Below are positions 44,546 through 53,680 of a stretch of 64,000 bases of DNA, piece after piece. A model generated the notes under the pieces. That model saw nothing but the letters and a program-made list of their open reading frames with translations. It searched no databases and was not told where the DNA came from. Numbering within the stretch: the stretch's first letter is position 1; every line of letters starts with the position of its first letter. This DNA comes from Gyrodactylus bullatarudis. Its lineage: Eukaryota; Platyhelminthes; Monogenea; Gyrodactylidea; Gyrodactylidae. The stretch is taken from NCBI GenBank assembly GCA_012064415.1, contig SSNU01000143.1:78380-142379 (forward strand), in the 5' to 3' direction. Position numbers and translations under genes: made by a program.

Positions 44546-45076
44546 ATTCAACAATAAAAGGATTGTTCGAGATGAATAAAAGCTAACATGTAAACAGCTT
44601 AGATCGTCAGAATACTCTGGGGTGTGTAAGCCCCATTTCCCATATGTGCAAACATTTTTTAGAATATTTTCATTTTTATGAAAAAATAACATATTTTGAT
44701 GATTTTTAGTATCCATGATTGATAATAAGACTAACTAAGATTACGTAAGGGGTTCAGATGAATTCACTAAAAAAATTCTTTGAGAAATGTTTCAAAAATC
44801 ATCTGGGGTTGCATACACCCCCATTTCCAAAACTAGGGTTTAAAAACCATTAATAACACATATTTTGGAAATCAAAAAAAGAAACGAATATATTGATGAC
44901 TCACATTATTCGAAATCTTTAGTAATTTAGTTTAATGACATTACATATAATTCCTGAAATTCTACATCATAACCAGAGATATTAACACATATTTTGTATA
45001 ATTCATATACCATTATCTCTCACTTATTGTGGGAACCAATAATTACCACTGAATGCCAATCAATGAAACAATGTGA

Positions 45077-45453
45077 ATTGTACATCATATAAATAAATTA
45101 AGCCAAAGCTGAAATTTCGGCTCAAAATAATGAAAAATAACATATTTAGCGCAAAACAAAAGTCACCTAGCTTCTAAAAAAAATAAATACTTCTACTCAT
45201 AAATAATCAAGTAAAACAGTCCGGTTTAACTCTAATGCATTTTTTTGGAGGTTTAGTGTAATTCTATTGAAATCTTATATATCAGCTTATAGTAACACTC
45301 CTACCACCTTCAATCTGATTGATCGATAGCAGCGATTAGTAATACAGGTAAAACCTCTGTAAAGTGACGAGAGTTGTGTGCATGTGGAAGTACACGTTAC
45401 TTATATACCATTTCTACCCTAAAACTCATGAATAATAGACCAATAGAAATTGA
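45077..45453. other. Repeat fragments at the gypsy 3' break
   Basis: 45170-45270 is the minus-strand partner of 38335-38460. 45340-45453 is a minus-strand piece of block b of repeat R (GTAAAGTGACGAGAGTTGTG, TATATACCATTTCTACCC). The gypsy integrase frame runs into the latter, which adds 18 foreign residues to it. Confidence 0.7.
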
Positions 45454-46020
45454 ATTGCAAGCTCGTAATGCGTCTTTAATGATTTTATGTTGTCGTTCAT
45501 CAATACCATTAGCCTTGGGATTGTAAGCTGATGTGGTTATGTGTTCGATGCCGATGGTTTCACACATTGCTTTAAAATCTTTGCTAGTAAATTGGGAACC
45601 TCTGTCACTGATTAATTTCAGTGGAACACCAAAGCCTGCGATCCAATTGAGTTGAAATTCCTTCATGATGGATTCAGTGGGGATTGCTTCAAGCCACCTC
45701 GTAGTGCGATCAGTGATTGTTAACAAATGAGAATAACCCTTACACTCTGGTAAGTCTGTGACGTCCATATGTACTGTATGAAATCTTTCTGCAGCAGTCC
45801 AGATCTCTGTCTTTTCAGTCTTTAGCATGCGTTTGGGCTTGGAAACTTTGCATTCTGGACAATTGTCGCACCACATGTTGATGTCTTTGCTCATCTTGGC
45901 CAGAAGTACAGCTGTCTGATCAACTGATTTGACGTTCTTCGACCGGGGTGTGCCATACCATGAATGTTGTTGAATGCCACCTTCCGCAAAGGTTCTGGTA
46001 GAAATGGTACTTTGGGTTCT
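45454..46020 (-). pseudogene. Gypsy integrase, truncated after the catalytic Glu
   Basis: HHCC region: GGIQQHSWYGTPR (about 45985-45950), MSKDINMWCDNCPECKVSKP. Core: HMDVTDLPECKGYSHLLTIT (first Asp), LISDRGSQFTSKDFKAMCET (second Asp), AYNPKANGIDERQHKIIKDA (Glu). All three acidic residues remain. The frame passes into repeat R sequence after LRACN, and the C-terminal domain and 3' LTR are gone. A frame break between about 45900 and 46020 separates it from the RNase H. Confidence 0.85.
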
Positions 46021-46023
46021 CTT

Positions 46024-47326
46024 TCAGACATGTGGATTAGCTTTCCTTCGCACAATTTTTAGGATGCCTTTTTGAGAGTTAATAAATTTTAATGCTTCAG
46101 GGTGAGAATGTTGCAAGTGGTTGATGTCCTCTAGTGTTATTTTCGTTTGCGACGTAGCTGTTTGGTTCACAATCAACCTGCTCATAATATCTGCGGGACC
46201 GTTTTGATCACCAGGTATATGCTGTATTGTAAAATCATATTCAGACAAGCGTTGCATTTGGCGTATGACCCTTCGTGGATACTTATCGTTGCAGTTTCGT
46301 AATGCATTTATGAGAGGCTTATGATCTGTGAATAAAAAGAAATGTCGATCAGTTAAATAAAACTTGAAATTCACTGTTACGGCGTCAGGAATAACCAGTA
46401 ACTCTTGTTCAAAGACAGGGTAAACTTTTTCAATGGAGTTCAACTTTCTAGAGAATGTCTCTATCAATACTGGTTCATTATTAATGCGTTGCTCAATGAC
46501 TGCTCCGATTGCATCACCGGAGGCATCCGTGTATACAAAGAATGGTTCATCGTAGTCAGGAGTACCTATAACTGGGTTGTTTTTAAACTCTTCCTTGAGT
46601 GATTGAAGACTTTTGAGTTGACTCTTATCGAGTTGTATTGCCTTAGAGTTGCGCTTAAATTTGGATTCAAAATCAAGAAGGGGATAAAGGTTGGCAGTCT
46701 TGCTAGCAAAATTTCTGATAAACCGGCGGTGGTAGTTAAATAATCCGAGAATCGATCGTAATTCTCTTATAGTAGTAGGGGTCTTCAATTTGCTTATCTC
46801 CTCTAAATTTTCTTTGCATGGAGTTATACATCCGTGAGATAGTTCATGACCGAGGAAAGAGATTTGCTGTTTTACCCATTCACACTTATCTCTGTTTACG
46901 TGTATGCCGTGTTCACAAAGTTTGGAGAGGATTACACTTATGTGCTCATAATGTTGTTCTTCTGATTCACTGCTGATCAACACGTCATCGATGTACATTG
47001 ATACAAAATCAAGATCTTGAAATATAGAGTCCATGTACCTTTGAAAAGCTTGGCTACTATTCTTGAGCCCATAAGGCATTCTAGTGTATTCGAACAAGCC
47101 AAACGGAGTTTTTATTGCAGTCTTTTTTATACTCTCTTCCGATAATGGGATTTGATGGAATCAATTTCGTCAGATCAAGTTTGGAGTGATATTTCATCCT
47201 GGAGGCTTTTTGCAGCAATTCATTCACTTTGGGGATTGGGTATTGGTCTTTGAGCGTTAACATGTTTAAGCGTCTGAAGTCGCCACACATTCTGTAGTTA
47301 CCATCTTTCTTGGGTACCATGATCAA
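46024..47326 (-). pseudogene. Gypsy reverse transcriptase and RNase H
   Basis: 47326-47081: MIMVPKKDGNYRMCGDFRRL, MLTLKDQYPIPKVNELL (RT fingers). After a frameshift near 47090 (between TPFGL and FEYTRMPYG), 47097-46024 is open for 357 residues: MPYGLKNSSQAFQRYMDSIF, the catalytic box FVSMYIDDVLISSESEE, the connection GLFNYHRRFIRNFASKTANL, and RNase H with FFVYTDASGDAIGAVIEQR (first Asp), FSRKLNSIEKVYPVFEQELL (Glu) and FLFTDHKPL (Asp), ending near the linker LQHSHPEALKFI. The palm strand A aspartate is altered around KLDLTKLIPSN. The enzyme would copy genomic RNA in the particle; one indel disables it. Confidence 0.9.
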
Positions 47327-47538
47327 TGGACTCGACCAGTTGGATTCTGACCTTCGTATGATTCACATGTTCATTAATTCTTGAAAGTGAGCTTTTGCTA
47401 TCTCGATTTGTTTTGCAGACAGAACGAATGGATTTCTCTGAGTAGTATATCTTCCAGGAGGGGTGTCAATATGATGCTCTATCTTACACTTCGAGGTCTC
47501 TCTACCAATGTTAGGGTTGAATATGGAAGTGTATTGAG

Positions 47539-47935
47539 TTAATAAGCTGGTAATTTTATCATTTTCGATACGTTACACACTTGTACGTTGTTTACAAATG
47601 TAGCAGGCTGATAAGGTGATGCACAAGCTGATAGGTTGGTCGTTGTGTCGGTAATCTGACGTTTGTTGGGGTCGATCACAATTTTATAGTGGGCTAGAAA
47701 GTCATTCCCAATAATACTGTTGGCAGTGTCGGCGATTATGAAAGACCAATTAATATTTCTTCTCAGTTTCAAGGACACGTTGATTTTTGTGAGGCCAAAT
47801 GTCTGAATATGTTGTTTGTTGGCAGCGGACAGGGGGATGCTGAATGATTCTTCCACGACGAGACCACGAGCGTCATTTTTGCTTATAATGGAGACTTTGG
47901 ACCCTGTGTCTATGAGAAATGATGTTTTGTTAATG
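47539..47935 (-). pseudogene. Gypsy aspartic protease and linker
   Basis: From about 47925: FLIDTGSKVSIISKNDARG with the DTG catalytic triad, then (open from 47856) EESFSIPLSAANKQHIQTFG, VSLKLRRNINWSFIIADTAN and SIIGNDFLAHYKIVIDP with the ILG-like flap/hydrophobic motif (SIIGNDFL). About 130 residues, the normal size for a retroviral-type protease, which cuts the polyprotein. A frame break near 47860 separates the DTG part from the rest. Confidence 0.8.
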
Positions 47936-48100
47936 GGTCAATGATAAAAATTAAATTGGAAAAGAATTTTTGTGCGACCGACGCTACTAGGGAATGTTTG
48001 GTCGCCGTATTCATTCCCGCTTCCAGTTTCCCTTAAAACCTTCGGGGAAATTGCAGGGCTGTGTACATTTAAATGCTTCGAATTGAAGAAACACCAGGTT

Positions 48101-48406
48101 TTACATATAATTCGGTTCTGTCTCGGCATAGGGATCTGGTTCAGAGGGTGCAGTTTTGACTATATCAATAATTTGATCCCGATAATTAGATGGAATCGTA
48201 GGCCAAGTCAATTTAAACTTCTGAAACGGCGTGTGCTTAGTTTCGGTGAGAAATAAGTCAAGATCTGTCTTCCATGCCAGATATCGTGAAGGTTCAAACT
48301 TCGTGTCAGGTTTAAGATGCTTTTCAGCCGCTAGCGAAAGTAGATTTGCTGATGTGGTAGCCGAACGAGTAGCAGAATTGACGTGTGTCTGACCGTTAAC
48401 ATTCAC
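48101..48406 (-). pseudogene. Gypsy gag, N-terminal fragment
   Basis: MNVNGQTHVNSATRSATTSA, LDLFLTETKHTPFQKFKLTW and PTIPSNYRDQIIDIVKTAPS have the style of a gypsy capsid N terminus (the W-x-x-x-L-DLFL and phi-x-x-L patterns). It breaks after about 100 residues; the rest of the capsid and the zinc knuckle are missing between here and the protease. Position just inside the PBS supports the call. Confidence 0.65.
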
Positions 48407-48490
48407 TTTTGACTCATTATCATTTGCCTGAGAAAGATCTGATTCTGGGATTTTTCACGAGTGACCTGTGAGTAGTGATTTGTAATCCGT

Positions 48491-48503
48491 GATTCGGGCG
48501 CCA
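48491..48503 (-). promoter_or_regulatory. Primer binding site of the gypsy element
   Basis: TGGCGCCCGAATC on the minus strand, a few bases inside the LTR edge at 48509. TGGCGCC is the usual start of retroelement primer sites complementary to tRNA 3' ends. Confidence 0.65.
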
Positions 48504-48508
48504 ATAAA

Positions 48509-49150
48509 TGTGGGGAACTGGGAACAGTTTAAGAATAGAAAATGTTCCAATTGAAGGAGTGAAGTTGATATATTTGATATGAAATTAAAAGCTAAAGATA
48601 AATTTACAAAAATTACCCAATAAGTTATTGGCTTTATAATGTTGCTAATTCAGTTAACAGTATTGTATGTACATAGAGTTTCTAAAGATGATTATTAATA
48701 AAGTTAAATGTTACTTTTTGCTCGACTGCACGTTATTCGATGGAATTCAATTTTTTAAATGATAATTCCGAATTAAACTCAAATAATGATAATATAAATA
48801 TTCTTTTAAAGTTTTGTTTTAATTTTGGAAAATGTTAAGTATATAAATTGTAAATAATATACATCAATTTATGTTATAAATATTTTGTCCAATTTATGAT
48901 GACTTTGATTTCATCAATTCATTCTTTAGATTGTTTCATTCTTATTAAAGGAAATTCTTTAGTAATAATTGTACAATGTTTCTGAATATTACAGATCTTT
49001 TCAACGACTTGTTTTTAGTTATTTTAATTTAAAGTTCGGTTAATCAATAATAATGGGACTAGCATAGATAAATGATTGAGATTATGTAAATATAGTTTTT
49101 GTATTAGGGAAAGAGAATGAAAAAGGAATATTTATTAAGGATGTTAACAA
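48509..49150 (-). repeat. Presumed 5' LTR region of the gypsy element
   Basis: Begins TGTGGGGAACTGGGAACAG (plus-strand reading) next to the PBS. AT-rich with no genes. The outer edge is not visible because there is no second LTR to compare, so the end coordinate is an upper estimate. Confidence 0.4.
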
Positions 49151-49208
49151 TACTTGCATTGAGAATGGAATCGTTCTTCAACGATCTGTTTGTTTCTCTT
49201 CATGCTTT

Positions 49209-49281
49209 CACCACAGGGTCTAATGGTTAGAAGTGTTGCCTCACAAGGTTGAAGACCTGGGTTCGAATCCTGGCTATGGTG
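49209..49281 (+). tRNA. tRNA-like Pol III unit fused to a hammerhead ribozyme
   Basis: 73 bases with a tRNA layout: acceptor CACCACA (49209-49215) pairs with TATGGTG (49275-49281) at 6 of 7 positions. A-box region GGTCTAATGGTTAGAAG resembles tRNA-Glu/Asp; a perfect B box GGTTCGAATCC lies at 49260-49270. The anticodon stem is poor, so a functional tRNA is unlikely; it is better read as the promoter head of a tRNA-derived SINE. The last four bases are also the first strand of ribozyme stem I. Confidence 0.7.
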
Positions 49282-49320
49282 TACTGACGAGTCCTAATAA
49301 GGACGAAACGCGTCTACATC
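49278..49320 (+). ncRNA. Minimal type I hammerhead self-cleaving ribozyme
   Basis: All conserved parts are present in order: stem I GGTGTA (49278-49283), CTGACGA (49284-49290), stem II GTCC-TAATAA-GGAC (49291-49304), GAAA (49305-49308), short helix III ACGCGT, cleavage triplet GTC ending at 49314, and the stem I partner TACATC (49315-49320, five Watson-Crick pairs and one G-U). Cleavage is predicted after C49314. ACGCGT is self-complementary, and such short helix III sequences in retroelement hammerheads are thought to act by dimerising. I see only this one copy in the window. Confidence 0.9.
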
Positions 49321-49506
49321 TGCCAACGTGAGTTGAATACTATTTGACTCTCTTATGGAATTGACACTTGCTTATCCGAATTTCTAACATCTAGGTGTGA
49401 GAAGACAATCTCCATCAAGTTAGAGTTCATATGGATATAGTAATAACCAGTGACCACACTTTGCTAGTAGGTTTAATGTCTAAAAACACAGTAATCTCAA
49501 TCTTTT
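49321..49506 (+). other. Probable body of the tRNA-hammerhead retroposon
   Basis: Sequence after the ribozyme (CAACGTGAGTTGAATACTAT and onward) is less AT-rich than the flanks up to about 49,480. No tail or target duplication could be fixed, so the 3' end of the unit is unknown. Repeat R starts at 49507. Confidence 0.35.
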
Positions 49507-49800
49507 GTTCTGAATCATTTCCACTTCGAATTTTCTCTCTATCATATCAGGAACACGCTGTAGCAAAAATAGCTTAATCAATGGTCAGCCATACTTAAAT
49601 TTAGTATCATTATATTCAGCATAAAATTTTGAGTAAACTTGGAAATATATGGATTTTGAATGATTTTAGATGAATAATCAAAAAAGTCATTTTTCCTTTT
49701 CCCAATCCCCCTCCCCATGATTAGTCATGGGGTTGACCATTTGTACATACATACTATGTATTATATAGGTGTGAATACAAACATGTCAATATATTAGATG
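49507..49800 (-). repeat. Dispersed repeat R, copy 2
   Basis: Minus-strand copy of block a with the start of block b (CTTCGAATTTTCTCTCTATC at its left). It shows the intact site between a and b where copy 3 received a LINE: GCAAAAATAGCTTAATCAAT then GGTCAGCCATACTTAAATTT. Confidence 0.8.
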
Positions 49801-50614
49801 GTAAAAGTATATCAACCTTTTATTTGATTGATTGAGAAATTTGACTTTCTCCTGATGGTAATCTTTCATGTCTTGAAACAGAAGCTTCGGAAATGAGAGA
49901 CTTTTTTCTTAGTGTTTTTTGAAATCTTTCCGGTATTGAAAAATAAGTGGAGAGGCGCTGAGAAAGTTATAGTTAATTAGCTTACTTTAGCCTTAATGAA
50001 TCTTAAAAATCGGTAGTTGAAGTTTTCAAATATAGGAAAGTTGACTTTCCTGATTTAATCTATCAAAATTTTATCTCTCCAGAACCCAAGGTTTTGAAGA
50101 TTGACACTGGTGTCGAGCAGAAAATAAAAAAATACGTTCTTGAGTATTATTTGTATAAAGATCAGTTAATTGGAGATTATATTTTTATCATAATTGAGTA
50201 ATTCATTGTAGTTAAAATCTGATAACCTGTATTCAATATCAAGCTGTCTCTTGAAAAATATTATAACCAGGCGAGGAAACATGAGGGTACATCGGTGTAA
50301 TTTTCGTAAAAAAATCGTTTTCATTAACGATCAAAAAAAGTTGACGGTTCACACTCTGGTTAAGGTTGAAGAAGAATAGAATCATATTTTTTTAAATATT
50401 GAACTGGTTTTTAACTCTTTGGGCATTGAAAGTTATGGAATCAGATGATGATTGATTGAAGCTGGATATCCTTATAGTGATGAGAAATTCTTCTTTTGAT
50501 GGTAATATTTCTTCATGATTCTCTTCAAGTTCTTCTACTTGAGAAAATCTATTCTTGATCTGAGGTGTCGATAGCTATCAGCGTATAACTGATATATATA
50601 ACTGATGTTAGCAG
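49801..50614. other. Intergenic, possible Tigger-type debris
   Basis: On the minus strand, about 50540-50380 reads in pieces such as VEELEENHEEILPSKEEF that could follow the helix-turn-helix at 50615-50764. Nothing else is recognisable. Confidence 0.35.
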
Positions 50615-50764
50615 CTATCTTATAATGATTCTTCTGCAGTTTTTTATAATTTTTACTGTAACGTTGTAGTGTCGAGCCATGAAACTAGCACCTTCGTTCT
50701 TTTCTTTCATTTCATACAGGATTCTCAGTTTATCTTCGTTAGCGTAGAGTCGTTGTGTACTCAT
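50615..50764 (-). pseudogene. Helix-turn-helix N terminus of a pogo/Tigger-type transposase
   Basis: From an ATG at 50764: MSTQRLYANEDKLRILYEMK, GASFMARHYNVTVKIIKNCR, stop after 49 residues. This has the pattern of the first CENP-B/psq-type helix-turn-helix (K-x-x-IL then A-x-x-Y-N-V-x-x-x-x-I). No catalytic domain follows. Confidence 0.5.
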
Positions 50765-50829
50765 GGCGTGAAAAAATGATTATGATTGCAACTCTAATAT
50801 TACATCATCAGAATAATGCGTTTATCATA

Positions 50830-51203
50830 AATTTATATCCAAATATGGCGTGGTAGGATTACATTCTATAGGAAGAGTTTGTGTGACTCTCTGTTCAATG
50901 GAGTGCATATGTGTGAGTAGAAACCCTATTCTATGTAAAAGGAGTAGAACAGTGTGATAGTTTTGATTGACATGTTTGTATTCACACCTATATAATACAT
51001 AGTATGTATGTACAAACGGTCAACCCCATGACTAATCATGGGGAGGGGGATTGGGAAAAGGAAAAATGACTTTTTTGATTATTCATCTAAAATCATTCAA
51101 AATCTGAGACCGATTTAAAAATTGAATTTTAGCCATATATTTCCAAGTTTACTCAAAATTTTATGCTGAATATAATGATACTAAATTTAAGTATGACTGA
51201 CCA
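50830..51203 (+). repeat. Dispersed repeat R, copy 3, left part
   Basis: Block a from ATATGGCGTGGTAGGATTAC to AAGTATGACTGACCA; contains a perfect inverted repeat CCCCATGACTAATCATGGGG at 51024-51043. It continues at 53681 beyond the inserted LINE. Confidence 0.85.
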
Positions 51204-51393
51204 TTTTTTTTTGTTAGAAATATTTTATTGATATGTACAATATAGGTAAATACAGTTATAAATAGATATACATATAAGGTAACAATAGACATAAGAATAC
51301 AATAAAGATTAAGTCCAGCTGAATTTGTTCAATAGAGTTAATTATCTAAATGAATCTTAGCATTAAGTCGAAGACCAAACTGGATTTTAACAT

Positions 51394-53238
51394 TTATAAA
51401 TGTAAGGAAGAGTATAAGAGAGATTTTGAATAATCTATTTTTGATCTAATATATAACATAATAGATTTAAGATCATGGGCTTTGTTACAATCTGAAAGAT
51501 TGAATTTAGCGTCTAATTGTCTAAAAGACGACAATAAGATATGATCATTATAGTTTTTATTTCTGAGATTGTAGGAGGAGGTAATTGATGAAGACGAGTT
51601 TATAAAATTTTTTATAATAAAAGCACATCTTCTGATCCACAGTGGCTGTAGCCCCGAGATCGAGATAAGCGCATTATAAGAGTCAAGATTCGGATACAGA
51701 GAATGCAAAAAACGATATTGGATTCTTTCAATCTCTAAAGATTGATAATTATTTATATCGTATAACAGAGGAAATAGATAATCAAAATGACTTAAAACTA
51801 AGCATTTATAGGCTTTTAGTTTAAGTACTATAGATTTGGAGAATTTTTGAATAGTTTTTAAAAAGTAAAAGATCTTTTTAAAATTGGAATAAGGGTTAAT
51901 TTTTAATTTTGAATCAATACTGAAACCCAGATCAAAAGTAAAGGAGACAATTTCTCCAGGAAGTAGAAGCGATTCAAGGAGGGTTGCAGGGAGACCCAAT
52001 GGGAGCATTATTTTGCATTTATCTCTGTTTAGACAGAGCCCCATGGACTCGAGTGAATCTTTTAGAGAGTAGAAGTAGTGGTTGTTTTTTAATATATCAA
52101 GGGAGTTTCTCACCTTGAAGACGAATTTAATATCGTCTGCAAATTTAAAGAGAGCACCCTCAGTACTCTCTGGGAGCTGAATATCAGCGAAGCAAAGGTT
52201 AAAGAGAAGCGGACCGATGGTTGACCCTTGTGGAACACCCGAGTTGATGGGTTGTATATCACTGGAGAAGGAGTTATATGCAACATATTGGCTTCTATTG
52301 GCTAGTAGGTTGAGGGTCAAGTTAATGATATATGGATCAATTTTATTTTCAATAAGCTTATCTCTGATAAACGAAAATTTTAATTTATCGAAAGCTTTGG
52401 AAATATCAATGTAAAAAACAATGAAAGTTTCTTTAGATTTTAAGAGAGGTTTAGTGTAGTTTAAAAATTCTAACAAGTTAGAGGAGGTACTCTTACTAGA
52501 TAGGAACCCATGTTGGGATTTATCAGGAAAGGGGTGGGGCAGATTAGTAAATATTTCTTTGGTTAAAAAACGATCGATAATGGACAAGAATATATTGAGT
52601 GAAGATATGGGACGCAGATCAGATAGGTTGGAGTAGCTCTTAGATTTAGGAATCGGCGTGATTTTAATGGTAAGCCAATCATCAGGTATGAAATTGGAAG
52701 CGATGCAACGGTTTATGAAACTGACTAAAGATATTAAAAATTTACTAGGCATGGCTTTTAAAAGTGAAAAGGAGTTGAAATGTGAGTCAAGACGGTGCGG
52801 CATTTTGCAATTGTCAAAAATATCGTATAAGTCATTTAGAGAAATAAACGGTGCAGCTTGAGTCACAGGTAGAAATTCAATATGTTCAAGTTTGTTAAAA
52901 TTACTGGTGAAATAGTTGTTTATAAGCTTGGCGAATATCTCATTGGAGAAGGCCGTAAAATTACTTATACTTGAAAGTTTGTTGATGTTAAGGAGTTTGC
53001 GAAATTTGTTCCATCCCCTTTTGGGGTTGGAGCTAAGATCGGACAGGACGTTAGACTCAAATTTCTTTTGGGATATGAAATCAATCTTTGTTGAATCTTT
53101 GAAAATTTTATTTGAGTTTATGGTGTTACGAGTCGATTCTGTGATTAGGGAGTAGAATAATTTTGATTTGAAGTTATCACCTTTGAAAAGATCAGGCAGA
53201 AAAACTTCAATTAATTTAGAACAAGTTTTAAAATCCAC
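51394..53238 (-). CDS. LINE ORF2: reverse transcriptase and C terminus
   Basis: Open for 614 residues. RT motifs in order: VKITPIPKSKSYSNLSDLRP, ISSLNIFLSIIDRFLTKEI, QHGFLSSKSTSSNLLEFLNY, palm A IVFYIDISKAFDKLKFSFIR, QYVAYNSFSSDIQPINSGVP, QGSTIGPLLFNLCFADIQLP, and the catalytic box ALFKFADDIKFVFKV, then thumb LGFSIDSKLKINPYSNFKKI and a C-terminal tail IERIQYRFLHSLYPNLDSYN, ending YSSLHL. It copies LINE RNA at a nicked target (target-primed reverse transcription). The whole RT is intact; a single indel separates it from the endonuclease. The best RT copy of the family here. Confidence 0.9.
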   Translation of the reverse strand: MDFKTCSKLIEVFLPDLFKGDNFKSKLFYSLITESTRNTINSNKIFKDSTKIDFISQKKFESNVLSDLSSNPKRGWNKFRKLLNINKLSSISNFTAFSNEIFAKLINNYFTSNFNKLEHIEFLPVTQAAPFISLNDLYDIFDNCKMPHRLDSHFNSFSLLKAMPSKFLISLVSFINRCIASNFIPDDWLTIKITPIPKSKSYSNLSDLRPISSLNIFLSIIDRFLTKEIFTNLPHPFPDKSQHGFLSSKSTSSNLLEFLNYTKPLLKSKETFIVFYIDISKAFDKLKFSFIRDKLIENKIDPYIINLTLNLLANRSQYVAYNSFSSDIQPINSGVPQGSTIGPLLFNLCFADIQLPESTEGALFKFADDIKFVFKVRNSLDILKNNHYFYSLKDSLESMGLCLNRDKCKIMLPLGLPATLLESLLLPGEIVSFTFDLGFSIDSKLKINPYSNFKKIFYFLKTIQKFSKSIVLKLKAYKCLVLSHFDYLFPLLYDINNYQSLEIERIQYRFLHSLYPNLDSYNALISISGLQPLWIRRCAFIIKNFINSSSSITSSYNLRNKNYNDHILLSSFRQLDAKFNLSDCNKAHDLKSIMLYIRSKIDYSKSLLYSSLHL

Positions 53239-53680
53239 TACTTTTTTATAGTTTTATAGAACATAGCATGATTCGATAGCGCAAGTTTAAAAAATATAAT
53301 TTTGTGATCCCAAAAAGGGACTGATTGGGTTGTTGAGGAATGAAAAACGTTGGAGAGAATTAAGTCCAATATATTAAAATTCCGAGTGGGGGATTGAACA
53401 ATTTGGTGAAGTTTGAAATCAGAAATTAATTTATCATAGGAGGAGGGAATAACAGGATAGTTATTCTCTGATAGGAAATTAAAATCACCCAAGATAGTTA
53501 ACTTGCTACCCGAGACAGCTAATGAGGTGATATGTGTTAATAAAATATCATCAGAGACGTAATATTTGGAACTTAATGGGGGACGATAAATTAGCAAAAA
53601 ACTAAGTTGATTATTGTTTAACTCAATGATTACTTTTATATGTTGAAAGGGGAGACAACGGGAGCTCAAGGAAATGATTT
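53238..53680 (-). pseudogene. LINE ORF2: APE endonuclease C-terminal part
   Basis: LSFLLIYRPPLSSKYYVSDD, LTILGDFNFLSENNYPVIPS, NFNILDLILSNVFHSSTTQS and VPFWDHKI are the later motifs of an APE-type endonuclease; the catalytic Glu and early motifs are lost by 5' truncation. The frame ends FYKTIKK at 53240, one base out of register with the RT, at an A run. Confidence 0.85.

Larger units (their letters stand above)
42074..45076. mobile_element. 3.0-kb composite foldback element with piggyBac and integrase relics
   Basis: Arms 42074-42290 and 44865-45076 are nearly identical inverted repeats of about 215 bp, e.g. GGTTCCCACAATAAGTGAGA and TAATGTCATTAAACTAAATT in both. Inside them lies a second, piggyBac-type pair: CCCTAGTTCTGGAAATA with GGGGGTGTATACACCCCC near 42580-42640, and its counterpart GGGTGTATGCAACCCC..TTTTGGAAAT at 44800-44840; TTAA-type sequences adjoin both. 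The interior holds a piggyBac C terminus, a 90-bp palindrome and a KRBA2-type integrase. A related motif pair also lies at 44612-44645. It looks like nested insertions or one chimeric transposon. Confidence 0.75.
45454..48508 (-). mobile_element. Ty3/gypsy LTR retrotransposon, 3' end lost
   Basis: Minus strand. PBS-like TGGCGCCCGAATC lies at 48491-48503, next to the presumed 5' LTR start at 48509 (TGTGGGG on the plus strand). It is followed by a shortened gag, protease, RT, RNase H and integrase in Ty3/gypsy order. The element stops inside the integrase at 45454, where repeat R begins, so the 3' LTR is missing and LTR identity cannot be measured. I cannot fix the far end of the 5' LTR (somewhere before about 49150). 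Confidence 0.85.
51204..53680 (-). mobile_element. CR1-like LINE copy 1, 5' truncated, with target duplication
   Basis: A 2.5-kb minus-strand LINE inserted between blocks a and b of repeat R. TGACCA occurs at 51198-51203 and 53681-53686 (duplication of 6-8 bp). The 3' end shows as a T run on the plus strand (51204-51212). It lacks ORF1 and the start of the endonuclease, a normal 5' truncation. The apparent ATG at 53687 comes from the flank. Confidence 0.92.

Noticed and set aside
45397..45453. C-terminal 18 residues of the gypsy integrase frame
   Set aside because: The same residues appear in the frame at 53687-53947; they are repeat R sequence read through, not integrase.
52217..53155. Plus-strand frames inside the LINE
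   Set aside because: Antisense shadows of the intact RT frame.
21280..53240. Programmed frameshift between LINE endonuclease and RT
   Set aside because: Both copies shift at an A run, but in opposite directions (+1 in one, -1 in the other), so independent indels are more likely.
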